A DNA stretch of 64,000 nt from Acanthococcus lagerstroemiae (lineage: Eukaryota > Arthropoda > Insecta > Hemiptera > Eriococcidae). The stretch is from contig CM063106.1 of assembly GCA_031841125.1 (NCBI GenBank), positions 46,980,162 through 47,044,161 of the forward strand, in the 5' to 3' direction. Below the pieces are notes generated by a model. It was not told where the DNA came from. It did no database searches and worked only from the letters and a program-made list of their open reading frames with translations. This document shows positions 1 to 13,400 of this stretch, one piece after another (position 1 is the stretch's first letter; each line of letters opens with the position of its first letter). Position numbers and translations under genes: made by a program.

Positions 1-2700
1 ATAATTATGCGCAGCGATGTGCTTTTTTTCTCTCGTTGCTTCGATTCCGCCAACGTCGGAGACCTATTGTTGGAAAGTTTTTTAGTTGCCTTTTATGTGT
101 TCCATCGACCCCTTTCGCAACATTTTTAAAGAGCTCGGTAATTATACCGCATTTCTCGGCTATAACGAGACAATTTTACGAGCACCGAGACCTAGCTCGA
201 TGGGGAATGGTTTTAAGACGAAAAATACTGCGGTGGACGGGAGAGAAGCTCGCGATACGAATATCTTGAGGTTAAAATTCATCGACAATATTTCAAAAAT
301 TCGTTTTCCGTCTTGTATACGCTGTACACAAAAATCTCAGACATTGTTCACCTCCGACCGCCCATTGACTTCCGCGCTTTTAAACAACTTTTTTTGTTCC
401 GTCGAGAATGTTTCCTAACAAACAATATATCTATTTAATCCATTCTCACTAGCACGTGAAACTTAATAAAACCCGAATGGAGCACTTCCATCCCCCGCCG
501 AAGAGAGAAAATATACTTACGAACCATTTTTGTAAACGGGTATAAGGAATTGGAGAGAAAGTCCCGAAAGTATTTATAAGAGCTTTTTACAAAAGACGCA
601 TATCTTACGGTGAATGGGACTAAAGTGGCTTCGCTTTTGGAAATGTAACTTATGCGCAACGTCTAATTTTCTTATTCCAAATTTTTCTTCAACCTCTAAT
701 TGGGTATAATGTGATGGAGTAAACTAGAATGTACGTGTGGTACTGGAGTACGTTCTCAACCAAAGGTCATGAAATTTCCTCAAGCATTTTTTTGAACTGC
801 GAAAACTGAAGATACTCGGTGCAATATTTGTAGAGAGTTTTGTATACGAAGAAAGTCTAATTCACTCGAGATGAGGAGTCGAAAAGCGAAAAATTCGAAT
901 AACACGGTTCCTCGAATTTCAACTTTTTACAGATAATATAAGTCGTGCAATATAGTAAAAAAACATCCAAAGTATGATAACGTATGAGTATAGAACCTGC
1001 ACTTGTCTGCTTTCACATCTCTAACAGGGCGTCTAACAAATTTGAAAATTACAAATATTACACTTTTCATTGGACTCTTTTCGGACTTTTTATATACATA
1101 AAAATTGAATTTGCAGACACATAGTGATCGAAATTGAGTTTTCGACAACACTGCATTATTATTTTTCAATTTTTATTGAATCTGTATTAAAATTATTGAA
1201 CTTCTATTGGACTTATCGGACCATCTTTTCAAATACTGGACTTTTATCGGACTTATTGGCTCGGTTAATACTCTATCTAATATATAGAGAAGTGTTTGTC
1301 TGTCGGTTTGTTTGTTGGCGAGTAACCGTAAGAGCTAAAGGAGCTCGTACTTTCTGGATATGTTTATATGAAATCTGGGAAAGTTTAAGGCTAAAAAGAA
1401 ATTTTAGTACCCTTAGTAGGAGGAGGCCACCAAATTTTGTCCCCTCTGGACCCATTAATTTTTTTCGACTTGGACTTTTCGGGGACTGCAAGCGCGAAAG
1501 AGTCGCCTTCTACAATTTCAGGCACGTGAAAAAAAGGAACTACTGAAACCCTACACATTTTAGAAAAATGTATCAGATTGAAATAAAAATGGTCTCAATG
1601 GAACGAAAATTTTATGTACTACAAATTTCGTCCCATTCAATTTTTCCATAAACGCTTTCGTTTTCATAATATCTTGAGATTTCTTCATACGCTTGTAAAT
1701 GAAATGTTTCCCTTAATCAGGGTTTCAAGGTAAACGACAACAGCGTGCCACCGCTTCCAGCAGCCCCAAATGCAGCTTATCACATTATGCAAAATTCGGT
1801 GATTATAACTGTTTCCCTTCGGAAATTATTAAGGGGTTGAAAATCTGAAATTTCTAAAACGAGCTCAAAGTAATTGTTACATTTATATCTGATTATACTT
1901 GGATATTGTTTCGTACTGATTCATGTACCACACGGCCCATTTTCAGGCCCGTCTCTTCTCCAAAACTCTGAACTTTCAGTTTTTGGAAAATATAGTCCGG
2001 CATTTCTCCTAAAATTATGCGATTGAATCTTCGAAAACACCAAAATTTTCGTCTGAGTAATATAAATATGAAGTGATGAACTGCAAATGAGTTAGGCCCT
2101 CCCAATTTAATGCAATACGAGCTGAAGCTATTTCCTATCGTTAACTTCCACAGGTTTCAGTAACGGTGAGAACGGGACCTCCTTGCAACCAGGCATTGTA
2201 CCGTTACCCATCCATCGACACACGCACACACAGAATAGAAACCAGTTTTTATTGTTTGTTCGTATGTAAAAATGTGGCATGTGCTTCATGTATCAAAATA
2301 AGAAAATATGAAATAATTACAACTAAAAATATCGTTCATTGTCATGAGTACACGAATTATTACTAATTAAACTTCCAACTTGGTGCACAAGTTTACCTAC
2401 CCATTCCAAAGAAACATGTATCTACCCGACATCAAGTAGGTATCTATACCTGGAAACCAAATGTGCTAAGGGAAATTGATAACCAAATAATTCGTTTGGT
2501 TAGTAATAACTTCCGTGTGTACTGCGTTACAGAGCTACATACCAGTGTTCCTCCATCTAATTACACTTTAGTCAATTCACTTGAGCCAACTCACTTTAGC
2601 CTACGATCTAGGTGAGCCGCGAACCGGGTTACAGTGTCACAGCTAGTAAATTTATAAAAGAAACGATGGTAATATAACAACCCATGTTCATGAAGTTTTC
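1..2700. other. Unassigned AT-rich DNA
   Basis: I see only short open frames without recognisable protein features, and no repeat I can delimit. No gene is supported here. Confidence 0.5.
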
Positions 2701-3046
2701 CTACACTTGCAATATATACAGATCAAAATTGGAAACACTCAAGCTGTTCCATAATTATAAGTCAAATACAGAAGTCAACAGCCAATAAGAACAGATATTG
2801 CATCAGAGTACAGTAACAAATCACTGGACTAACGCTATAAATCAAATGACCAATAGCCACACAGAAAATTTCATCCTTTGTACCATACGGTATTATTCGA
2901 ATTTACGGTGTATTTCACGAATCCGCCCCTTATTTTCTTTTGATTGCGAGGAGGAATTTTTACGGGACGAAAATGGATCTTCAAGTGATAAAATGTTTTC
3001 TGGTTTTTTTGTTATTTTTTCCCCCGGGAAATAGTATATTACACAC

Positions 3047-3146
3047 CAAGAGTCAAAAGTGAGTGTTTACATGGCGAGGGAAAGTTTGCGAACGAGCGTA
3101 GCGAGTGAGCAATTCCCGAGTCATGTAAACTCACTTTTGGCTCTTG
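3047..3146. repeat. Short inverted repeat (hairpin or MITE-like end pair)
   Basis: Arms of about 25-27 bp at 3047-3073 and 3122-3146 are near-perfect reverse complements, reading CAAGAGTCAAAAGTGAGTG at the left and its complement at the right, with small mismatches. The ~48-nt centre is CG-rich. It could be a cruciform or the core of a small non-autonomous transposon. No clear target-site duplication was seen. Confidence 0.5.
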
Positions 3147-3462
3147 TTGTGGAAGATATTTTTTATCCTACTTGATCAGAAGCGGCAATGTTTTTCGCTG
3201 ACACGATCTGTATTTTTTTTTCCTTTTCTATTGTCTATTTATTCATTCATTTGTTTATTAATTAATTAAAATTATAGACAGGTGATTTTTGTGTGCGTAA
3301 TTAATTCAAAAATTTAATTTGCTCAGTTAATTACTACAAAGTACAGTATCACAGTCTTGTCTTCAGTTTGTTCACGTGCACATGCAGCATTCACAGGTAG
3401 TGGCCAGCAAAAACGTAACGACGGTTAACAATGAACGGTAACAGTCGCTATTTCATAATTCG

Positions 3463-3525
3463 TTCCGTGGCCGAGTGGTTAGAGACGATCGCTGCATCTT
3501 GGTCCAATGATTACTGGCCAGCAAT
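3463..3525 (+). repeat. tRNA-like SINE head remnant
   Basis: The stretch contains GTGGCCGAGTGGTTAGAG, which resembles the A-box half of a class II (Ser/Leu-type) tRNA gene. The expected B box (GGTTCGAATCC) does not follow, so this is not a functional tRNA gene. A tRNA-derived SINE fragment is the simplest reading; chance similarity is possible. Confidence 0.3.
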
Positions 3526-3689
3526 TTTTTCATGTAAAAACGCTTTACATTGAGGGACGTTTACTTTACATGCAGGTTTCCTAAGCATTCGACGCATGAA
3601 TGATAGGCGCTTCTTGTCGTCTGTAAAACACCAACGTAAACATTGCCTTTCTGATCAAGTAGTATGTAAAAAATTTACTTTCCCTCAAA

Positions 3690-4190
3690 AAGGGGGCTAA
3701 GCATACCAGTAACTTTCCAATCCTAAATAGAAAGGCATCGAACAATATATCGATTAGAGATTTCTTGGGTTCTGATTTCGAATATCGCATTAGATTTTTG
3801 ATACGATCCCCGTTTGAATTCAAACATTTTAATTTTGGACCAACAATCCAAATTTTGAACTCAAAATAAGCAAAATATTCGGAAATTTGATCAAAATATC
3901 GAACTATGATTTTCTTGGATCGATAATTCCGCATATTGCATCAGATTTTGAATACGTCCCCCATTTGGGATCGGAAATTCTAATATCGGACTAAAAAGGG
4001 TAAAAATTAAAGTGATTTAAAAATTGAATGAAGTTTCGAAAAAAGGTTTCTTGGGTTGCGGATTTCAAACATCAGATTAGATTTCGGATTGGGTTCCAAT
4101 GTGGGCCAAGAAGTTAGCTCAAATTTTGAACCTAAGAATGGTCAAAATTAATTTGGTTTGAACAATTAAATACATTTAAAATAAATTATC

Positions 4191-4226
<36 letters not shown>

Positions 4227-5420
4227 TAGAGGAGGTAAGAGGTTTGCTGATTTTGAATATTTGTCAGATTTTGATGTTAAAAAATTAAATGTTGCAAATT
4301 TGGGCCCCTACAATCGAAATTACGCGTTCACGGGACAAAAATGGATCTTCAAGAAAAACAAGAATCACATAATCAAAAACTAAAAATGATGAGCCCAAAA
4401 AATGACCGAAGCTACTGAAGGACACAAAACGAAGCACAATGATACAAAAACAAATTATAAAATTGAGATTAATAAGACGAATTTATGACCATTGACCAAT
4501 CATTAGTTTCGAAGTTATTATTCAACTCAAAATACTACTAATTTATTGTTGAGCTAAATGGCGTATTTACGGGGTATTGAGTATGCAATTTCATGTGCAT
4601 GAATTTAAAGCGGTGCAGAACAGAACGCGGAGTATAATCCGGCAATCTTTTTTCCGAACGGTAGGTCTGATCGACGCCAAGTAAACGGAGAATGTCATGT
4701 GAAAGGGTCTAGTTCCTTTTTGGGTGAACAAATTTGCTCTTCTCAAAATGAGAGGCTCGAATATACCATAACTTTGAATTCTTCAAAGAAAAAGTAACTG
4801 ATAAAATATCGAAAGGGGTTCTTTGAGTTACTTATTTCGCATATTACATGAGATTTTTAATCCGGCCAGCCTCGATCTGAGCCCAAAAATCTAAATTTTG
4901 CATACAGAATGGGCAACATTAAATTTTCTCGAAAATTCAAATAAGGCATCGAAATAGGGTTATTTTGGTTCGTTGATGACGAATATTGCATCAGATTTCG
5001 ATCTGATTCGGATTTGAGCACAAAAAACGAAATTCTGGACCCGGAAAAAGTCAACATTAAATTGACATAAGGAATTCAACAAAGTTTCGTGAGGGTTTTT
5101 TGTTTCTGTCATTGATTTTGAGTATCGCATCAGATTTTCAATCTGATCCTGCCTTAGCCCCAATAATCAAAATTTTGGACTCAAAAAGGATCGGAAATAA
5201 TTTTGATTAAAAATCAAATAAGTTATCAATTTTTCTGGGTGAGGAGGGTCGCTGATCTTGAATATCTTGCAAGTTTGGTCTGGCATTTGGACCAACAACT
5301 CAATATTTTCCCCGTCAAATAAACGAAATCGACTTGAATTGAAAAATTGAACAATGTCGCAAATTCGGGCTCCTACAATCCAAATTTCATCTTGAAGGGA
5401 GGAGGAGAATCAATTCGACT
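3690..5420. repeat. Degenerate tandem satellite, ~140-bp monomer
   Basis: Related segments start near 3761, 3911, 4048, 4222, 4818, 4959, 5097 and 5232, with usual spacing of 135-150 bp. Each carries the same ordered motifs: TTTCTTGGGTT-like, then GAATATTGCATCAGATTT-like, then CCAAATTTTGGACTC-like, then a GTCAAAATTAAATTTG-like stretch. Monomers are strongly diverged, so the array is old. About 500 bp near 4310-4800 interrupts it, and a T homopolymer lies at about 4192-4225. Confidence 0.7.
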
Positions 5421-7826
5421 AGGAAGCCCACACGAAGTATCCCGATAAATTATATATGTTAGTGACGTTGAATTATTTCATTACATTTTGTATCGAGTTA
5501 CATAAATATGAGGTCATTTCATTCAATTTCCAAAATAAGAGTGACAATAATATTTCAAATTTGTTTCCTATCTCAATTCAGAATTGTCTTTACTGACCAA
5601 ACTAGAAATATTGTGAAGGATGGAACTACAAATTCTTGCCTCTGTGCCGCATAGTAGTTAGGAAATTGACTTAGAATAAGTAAAATTTACTTGACAGAGA
5701 ACAATAAAGAACGTTTGAAATGAGTCGCGGTAATCGCTTCTCGCGCATTTAAGTATCAGTCGAGGTGGGCGTCCTGTAACCCGCACCAGGCCACACGAAT
5801 AAGGCATTACAACCCCAGGGCGCGTTACCACGAGATCAGAAAGGTTGAACTGTGCGTGTGCACGTCGTGAACGGCTTACTCAATGTCGTGAAACACGGGG
5901 CTAGTAAAAGCGAACTCCGGCTGCTCATTCTTTAGCACAGAGAAGGAAAACTCTAACGCAACAAAATCGTGGAGAAAACAACAGCAAAGTACCCCGACTA
6001 ACCTGCCCAGGAGAGTCGCGTTTCAGAAACCGCGACCGCTAACGTCCCTCATCGGATACGGCGCCTGAAAAAGGACCATGACAAGAAAGAAGCTGGTGGT
6101 AGGCTCAGTGTGAAGTAAATCGAAATCAATGACTATGACTGTTGACTTACCTGTAACAAAAAAGAAAAACATACAATTAATTATTTCCGCATAAAGAGAA
6201 CTGCTAAGTTGGCAGCCCTGCTGCTGTTAAAGTATGATGCTCCACGTAGAGTACGAGCTCATTGCATTAGGTTATGTGTGTCCGATAGTACGGTTGCGGT
6301 CTACCAACGATTTTCTTAATACTCAATACATGGTTCTTAAGTACCTACCTAAGTGTTATAATTGCATTTGCGTCTACAAAAGTTGGTGTTCGACGATATG
6401 ACATGAAGGCTCAGCTCAATAGGTGACGGTCCCAGTCCAATCTGCACGCAAAATCCACTACGCTAATAGTTGTAAATCATACCCAGGTTAATTAATTGAG
6501 CGCTCATTAAAAGTGAAAATTAGTTTAGATTCAATGTGCCGACCGGCAAGCATTCGTGTTTCGCTGAAACTACTCAATCACGTCCCTCATATTCCATGTC
6601 CCTGTTCTCAATTATGATAGTTCCTCACTAGCTAGTCTCCACCCAAATATCCGAACAGGGGAGTTTTTACATCCGGCATTATTATTTACTTTGTGAGTTG
6701 CCATCGTGATTGTTGTGATGGGACGTAGGGTCAACTACTGATGTAGTTTCCCCTTGGTTTCATCAGGGTGTATCTCTCAAATTTTTCCTCCTATGTGCTT
6801 TTGATTTTCCTTTAGGCCCCCTCACCACGCCAAGGTAGTACAAGGAAAGTTAAATATATTTCCTTTGGCACTATTTTTTCTACAAAACTATGCAATATAC
6901 GATTTTTTTCATGTGTATGTAAATGTCAGAACTGTAGTATCAACCAACAATACCCTTTTGTGTCAATCTGAAACTTAGTCTAACATCAATATCAAGAAGT
7001 ATTAGGGCGATATACAATTGAAATAACGTTTCAAATGAAAGATTATCACAATCTGGAAAGAAACCGCTTCAAAATAATACCAGAAGTAGGGGAGAGGGAG
7101 AATGTTTGGACAGGGTCAGGTTTTAGACAGTCTACTTTTTATAGGCAACATTGATAACTAACGCAAGTATTCCACAAAAAAAAAGTTTACCAACATCTCA
7201 CTGATCCAGGAAAAAAAGTGTTTTTCTTAAGAAAAATAATGGCTTTGTGGTTTGTAAAATTAGGAATATCTTTTGACTATGAAATTGTACAAGTCTCTAA
7301 ATTGGTTATCAGCTAGAGCAAACATTTCAAAATCTATTGCAAGTGTGCAGTGCAATCAGTACCTAATTATATTTAGATAATTAAAAAACAAAACAATAAA
7401 AATGGATACTAGGATGTTTTGGACAGTGAAACAAGGGTAACTCGGTGTTCGAACTCAACAGAGGTACGTTATTTATGGTAAAGCAAATAGTACTTTCTAA
7501 TTTATAGCATCTGTAAAACTGGAATACTGTCCCCTCGGTACTGATGCAATGCCTAAAAGAGTAGTTTCCGGTGCGGGGTGAGGTGTCATAGGGGCCACTT
7601 TGGCATGCCGTGCATCGCCATACGTCCTACCACACCATTAGAATACTGTAGTTCGAATTATTTAATTGCGTTTCAGTGTGGAAATGCATCGTTATTACGT
7701 TTGTAAACGGCCATTATACGTGTATGTTAACGAAGATGTTAATTTTATTCTCACCAAATTATTATTATTTCATTCATGAAGAAACTGACTGCAATGGAAA
7801 GTACTTATTTAGAATAACTTTCGTAC
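5420..7826. other. Unassigned intergenic DNA
   Basis: No gene is supported. 5740-6110 is less AT-rich than its surroundings and could be a non-coding exon or promoter. A minus-strand pyrimidine-tract-AG|GTAAGT motif lies at 6145-6175. Sequence near 7083-7130 resembles, inverted, sequence near 14160-14200, on the far side of the nested retrotransposons. Confidence 0.4.
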
Positions 7827-9100
7827 TTAGGAGTATATCTTGATGAAAAACTCTCCTGGAGGGATCACATCTCAGATAAAATAAGAAAAGGGATTGAGGC
7901 TCTTTGGGCTGGCTGCACTTTTGTCGGCAGGACCTGGGGACTCTCTCCAAAAATGATGCACTGGATATATATTGGTGTAATACGTCCCAGAATCACATAT
8001 GCGGCCATTATGGGGGGGGGGGTCGAGTTCACCTGGCTAAAGTCTGAGAGGAACTAGACTACCTGCAAAGGCTTGCATGCGGGATGACAATGGGGGCAAT
8101 GAGAACAGCGCCGACTAAGGCACTAAAAAAGCTTCTAAATTTGCCACAATTTTACACTACTATAGGTAGAAGCAGCTGCAATAATGGGGGCTTATCGTCT
8201 GGGCCAACCAAATTTTCAGGCCCAAAAGATAGGCCACAGAAGGATATTGGAGATGGAGGGACGATGGATAAACGCTTTGGGAAGCCGAAGGATAGAATCG
8301 CGATGGAACACTTCTTTGACAAGCTGCACGGGGCGCTGATATCCTCCCGGGAGACTTGGGAAAAGAGGTGGCCAAGCATTCTAGGAAAAGAGGAGAATGA
8401 GTGGTTTGCAGATGCCTTCAAGAATAACCAAGGTATTGGAATAGGAATTAGGAATGCAAAAGGCGCTGACAACTGTTCAATGGCACTGGGGTAGGGCGTC
8501 ACTATCCGCCAAGGAGAGGTAATGGCGATCACGTTGGCCATTGATAAAAGCCAGCAGAAGGGCCTTGTTAATAAGCAGATCTATATCTGTAGATAGTCAT
8601 TCGACTATTAAGGCACTATCGTTACACCAAGCTACATCTCTGGTGCGGCAGAGTGTGTTAACAAATTATACAACTTTTTACAGAAGAATCGTGTCACCAT
8701 ACTATGGACACCGAGACACTGCGGCATAAAAGGGAACATAATCGCTGGCAAGCTAGCGATGGAGAGCATAAAAAAGGAACTCGTGACACCCAGTCCATGT
8801 CTTTCTGTAGCATACAGCGTCATAAAAGCCAGAGTTGAGGCTTGGATGAGCAAGCAGATGGAAATGCACTGGCGGTCGTCCAGTGGCATGAAAGTCAGCA
8901 AAGCACTGATAGGGGATGCTCCAAGTAAGTATGCCAAGTTCCTATTAGGGCTTGAGAGGAAATATGCAAGGTTCATGGTTGGACTACTAACTGGTCATGG
9001 GGCCACAAAACACACGTGGTATAAAATAGGAGTGGTGAAAAGCGGCCCCTGTAGGTACTGTGGAGGAGAGGAAGAAACTTCGATCCATATCATATGTCAA
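7827..9100 (+). pseudogene. Non-LTR retrotransposon ORF2 3' half (RT end, RNase H, zinc finger), left part
   Basis: Translation across several frames shows the end of a reverse transcriptase (LDEKLSWRDHI, then VIRPRITYAA near 7985), an RNase H domain (EVMAITLAID, TILWTPRHCG) and a terminal C-x2-C-x8-H-x4-C finger (CRYCGGEEETSIHIICQC). RT followed by RNase H places it in the I/R1/LOA/jockey assemblage. It is 5'-truncated near 7827 and carries several stops and frameshifts, including an in-frame TAG near 8492. It is cut at 9100 by the LTR element and resumes at 13689. A parallel copy lies at about 24890-25845. Certainly dead. Confidence 0.8.
9096..9100. other. Target-site duplication, left (GTCAA)
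   Basis: GTCAA directly precedes the 5' LTR and recurs at 13684-13688 directly after the 3' LTR. This fixes the insertion as a 5-bp duplication inside the older non-LTR element. Confidence 0.9.
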
Positions 9101-9304
9101 TGTTGTAGTATGTATCGCGTAGCAAGTTCGGATAAGAACAGGTTCTTATCTAAACCGGCTAACGGTTATGTTCAATTATTATTATGCATAAGCACAGTTC
9201 GATTATCGCTTAGTATAGTATAGAGTACCTAGTTGAAAATGTAACTGTAAGTCAGTCTTGAATAAACTGAACAACGATAAAGCAGAGGGTGTTTTGTTAA
9301 AACA
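9101..9304 (+). repeat. 5' LTR of mag-like element
   Basis: 204 bp, starts TGTTGTAGTATG and ends GTTAAAACA. It matches 13487-13683 except for an extra 7 bp near its start and about two substitutions. It contains an AATAAA polyadenylation signal near 9260. Confidence 0.92.
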
Positions 9305-9317
9305 TGGTGTCAGAGTG
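9305..9317 (+). other. Primer binding site
   Basis: TGGTGTCAGAGTG immediately follows the CA end of the 5' LTR. It is complementary to the 3' end expected for a tRNA-Leu (acceptor stem GTCAG...). The tRNA assignment is from general knowledge and unverified. Confidence 0.65.
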
Positions 9318-9509
9318 TCGTGAACCTAAGATTTTCTTTTGATTAAAAAGCGGAATTATTTTTTTTTTTTTGAGTGTGTCGGGATGGTGGCGATGTGCTC
9401 CACACCCAGATCCAGTTCGCGCCTACAGTAAATTTCGTTTTGCGGATAGTGCAGTTCGAGAAATACCCAAGTTTCGTTTTTTTTTACGCCACCTCGCCCG
9501 TTTTCATTT

Positions 9510-10436
9510 GTGCCAAAGGACTGGCAGTCCTGGAGAAGCCATTTTGAGCGCTATCGTGCAGCCTCTGGTTTGGCCAAAATGGTGGAGGTAGAGCAAGTCA
9601 ACGCACTTATCTACATCATGGGCATCAAGGCGGAGGAGATAAGCAAAGCCTTTGTCTACGCTAAAGCTGGCGACGAGAAGAAATACGACATCGTTCTGGG
9701 TACGTTTGATGCACATTTTGTTCCGCGCAAAAACGTAACCCATGAGCGCTATTTATTTAATACTCGTAACCAACGCACAGGTGAATCTGCGGAGGAGTAT
9801 ATTACTGCCCTGCATAAGTTGGCAGACACGTGCGAGTTTGAGAACTTTAAGGAGCAATTGATTCGCGACCGTATTGTTGTAGGTATAGCCAACCCCGAGT
9901 TGAGCAAACAAAAGGCTATAGATATCGTGCGTGCAAACGAAGACGTTGCGAACCAACAAGAAGCCCAACGGGCTGCTCAAACTGAAGCGGCCAAACAAAC
10001 CAGCGCAGCCCACATCGACCGAGTATATCAGCGCAACGGCGGTAACTCAGATCGAAAATTGGACTGTGGTCGTTGCGGTGAATCGCCTCACGGCCGCGAG
10101 ACCTGTCCAGCAAAGCGCGCAAAGTGTCACAAATGTCACAGGTATGGGCATTATTCGCGTATGTGCAGAGGGTCTGATAGCAAGCCGGTAAAGCCAAATC
10201 AGTGGTCACGGAAAGCTTCAAACAGACCTCAAAAGAAGCGTGTGAATGCTGTAGCTGAGCAATCGGACTCTTATTCGGGTTCCGAGTCCGGTGATGATGA
10301 TCGATTCTACATCGGCAGTGTGAGTAAGCTTGGTCCATGCGCAGATCCGTTCAACGTCAACATTGTAGTTGCTGATCAACAGCTCAAGTTTTGCATTGAT
10401 TTGACGCAGACGAGACAGTTATGCCGCCATCATTGA
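9510..10436 (+). CDS. gag: Gag of mag-like element (capsid plus two zinc knuckles)
   Basis: Gag packages the element RNA into cytoplasmic particles. The opening WQSWRSHFERYRAASGL, then the VNALIYIMG and GESAEEYITALHKLA blocks, fit the mag-type capsid. Near the C-terminus are two C-x2-C-x4-H-x4-C type knuckles (CGRCGESPHGRETC and CHKCHRYGHYSRMC, about residues 188-218). No ATG opens the frame at 9510 (it is GTG); the frame is open further upstream past a T homopolymer at 9477-9485, so the true start is lost or shifted. The frame then runs into the protease region and reaches a stop shortly after the catalytic aspartate. Confidence 0.85.
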   Translation: MPKDWQSWRSHFERYRAASGLAKMVEVEQVNALIYIMGIKAEEISKAFVYAKAGDEKKYDIVLGTFDAHFVPRKNVTHERYLFNTRNQRTGESAEEYITALHKLADTCEFENFKEQLIRDRIVVGIANPELSKQKAIDIVRANEDVANQQEAQRAAQTEAAKQTSAAHIDRVYQRNGGNSDRKLDCGRCGESPHGRETCPAKRAKCHKCHRYGHYSRMCRGSDSKPVKPNQWSRKASNRPQKKRVNAVAEQSDSYSGSESGDDDRFYIGSVSKLGPCADPFNVNIVVADQQLKFCIDLTQTRQLCRHH

Positions 10437-13400
10437 AACATCCCGATTTTCCATTACAGCGCCCGGACTCAATCCTAGAAGGTCCAGGAGGTAGTACACT
10501 GCAAGTTGAAGGCATGCAGATTCTTCCTACGTGCTACAGGGGTCGAACATCGTATCAAAAAGTGTATTTTGTCCATGGTCAACGTTGAGCGCTACTTGGT
10601 AAACCGCAATCAAGGCCTTTAGTCTGATTCGTCGAGTCAACATGGTCAAAGATGGTGAGGGAGTAGAAGCGTCTTTCAAGAAACTGTTCAAAGGGTTGGG
10701 CAGAATGCCAGGTAAATATGTTATCGTTTTGAAAGATGGCGCAAAACCCTTTGTTTTGACTATACCTCGGAAGATACCTTTTCCGTTACAGCCACGGGTT
10801 AAAGCCCTATTAAATAACATGGTGAAAGACGGTATCATTTCGCGAGTCTGCGAACCAACAGACTGGGTGGCACCGATGGTTATTGCGCTAAAAGCAGACG
10901 GTGGTATTCGCCTCTGTGTCGATCTTTCACGGCTCAATGCAAGCGTGAAACGAGGTCATCACCCCATCCCAGCTGTAGAGGAGACCCTGGCTAAAATCGC
11001 AGGTGGTTGCCTTTTTTCAAAATTGGATGCGAATGCAGGTTTCCACCAGGTGCTGTTAGCAGAGGAGTCCCGGCTGCTTACTACTTTCATCACTCCATGG
11101 GGACGATTTTGCTTCAATCGTTTGCCTTTTGGAATTACCAGCGCTCCGGAATATTTCCAAGCACTCATGACAGAAATGCTTGAAGGGTGTTGTAATGTGG
11201 TCTGTCACATGGACGACATTCTAGTGTGGGGCCAGGATCAGGAAGAGCATGACAAATGCCTGAAGGCTGTGCTAGAGCGTATTCAAGATTCAGGGATGAC
11301 GCTTAATAAGGAAAAGTGTGTTTTCCGAGCATGGAGAATCAAATTCCTGGGCCACTATGTCGAAGGAGGCCAGGTTCATGCCGACCCCGAGAAAACTAAA
11401 GCGATACGTGATTTATCAGCGCCAACATCAAAGAAGGAGCTCCAGTCTGTTATCGGTAGTGTGAATTTCTTAGCCCGTCACATACCAGACAGAGCCACTC
11501 TCCTCGCACCACTCTACGATCTTTTGAAGTCTGATCGGGAGTTCGTATGGGACAGTGCCCAGAAATGTGCTTTTGAACAGTTAAAAAAAACTGCTGGAGA
11601 GTCCGGAGGTCCGCGCAGTCTACGATGTAAATCGTCCAACCACAATTTCATGCGACGCTTCATCGTACGGAATTAGAGCAGTCCTTCTGCAGAAGAATGC
11701 AGATGGCAACCAGAGGCCCGTCGCGTATGTCTCCCGAACTCTTACCAGCAGTGAGAAAAATTTTGCCCAAATAGAAAAGGAGGCACTTGCCATCTCTTGG
11801 GCATGCAACCAGCTTCAAAATTTTCTTATAGGCAAGGAATTCGTTATTGAAACGGACCACAAGCCACTTGTGTCGATTCTAACCACAAAATTCCTCGATG
11901 ATCTAACACCCCGGTTACTGCGTCTTCGCATGAAACTTCAGCGTTTTCAGTACTCTGTCATTCACACACCTGGCAAGAACCTCGTCGTTGCTGACCTTCT
12001 GTCACGCAAACCAGTGTCACTTGCTCCAAAAGATGATGAGAATATGGCTGAAGAGTTGTCCTACGCTACAATCAAAACCGTCGAGATGCTACCAGCATCG
12101 TCGTCCATGTTGCAGCGAATTAAAGAGGCGCAATCTAAAGACGTTATTGGTCAACGTTTGCGCTTGTTCATTGAGAAAGGGTGGCCTAAGTCAACAAGTG
12201 AAACTCCGGAAAATCTAATCCCGTATCGCCGTCATCAATCAGCACTACATCTTTCACGTGACCTCATTATATTCCGTGACCGCGTGTGGATTCCCTCATC
12301 GCTGCGCCAATCCATTCTGGAGAAAGTCCATGCATCACACTTTGGCGTTACTAAGACGTGTAAGCTTGCCCGTACGTCGGTGTGGTGGCCCAATGATATA
12401 GCAAAGGTTGTCGCAAACTGTACCAGTTGCGCAGAAACCAGAGTAAATCGTAGCGAGCCACTCATTCCAACATCGCTCCCCGAGAGACCGTGGTTGAAAC
12501 TAGGAGTTGATCTACTCAAAGAGGAGGGAAAGTGGTACATTGTAGTCATCAACTACTACTCAAAGTATCTCGAGTTAGCGCACCTTCCAAAGCTTGACAG
12601 CAAAACGGTAATAAATTGTTTAGCAGCGATTTTTGCACAGTTTGGTATTCCCAAGGAGATTTTCACCGACAATGGGACTCAACTGGTCTCCCAAGAGATG
12701 AAGGAGTTTGCGCAAGATTACGATTTCAGGATCACCACGAGATCACCAGCCTACCCCCAATCAAACGGCCTCGCGGAAGCAGCCGTGAAAATAGTAAAAA
12801 AGATCCTGCGAGCTAAGTCACCATCGCTTGCGCTTCTACATTATCGTGCATCGCCAACATCTACGGGTTATTCACCAGCCCAATTACTTTTCAGCCGAAA
12901 CATTCGAACAACTATTCCTTTGGTAAACCTGGACTGGAAAAAGCTGTCACCTAAGCACATAGCTGAGAGCGACAAGTTGCGTCAAGATCACATGAAGCGC
13001 ACCTACGATCGCGCTAAAGGTGCTCGAGTTCTACCACCCTTAGTACCAGGCGATCGAGTCTACGTCGAAGACGCCGACCAGCAAGGCACAGTCGCGATAA
13101 AACGTGAGGAACCACGATCCTACAGTGTGCGCCTAGATGATGGAACGGAACTACGCAGAAACCGGAAGTCGCTACATCAACTTCCAACGCCAATCAAGCA
13201 AGAACCCGGGCCTACTTCTGGAACTCCAACAGTATCTCCGGAACCTATTGGGCAACGGTCCAAGAGTGCGCACCGTCATCAAGATACACCAATAGCGAGA
13301 CTAAGGCAGTCAGTTTCGGCACCGAATTCGCCCGTTTCTTTGCCAAAACGCTACAGTCGCCGTGGGACACCACCGCCCGATCGTCGTCAAAGTGGACACC

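Noticed and set aside
3463..3525. Complete tRNA-Ser or tRNA-Leu gene
   Set aside because: Only an A-box-like half is present; no anticodon arm or B box can be built.
9370..9591. Alternative ATG-like start for the mag-like gag
   Set aside because: Its frame does not continue into the capsid; the homologous frame is the one through 9510-10436.
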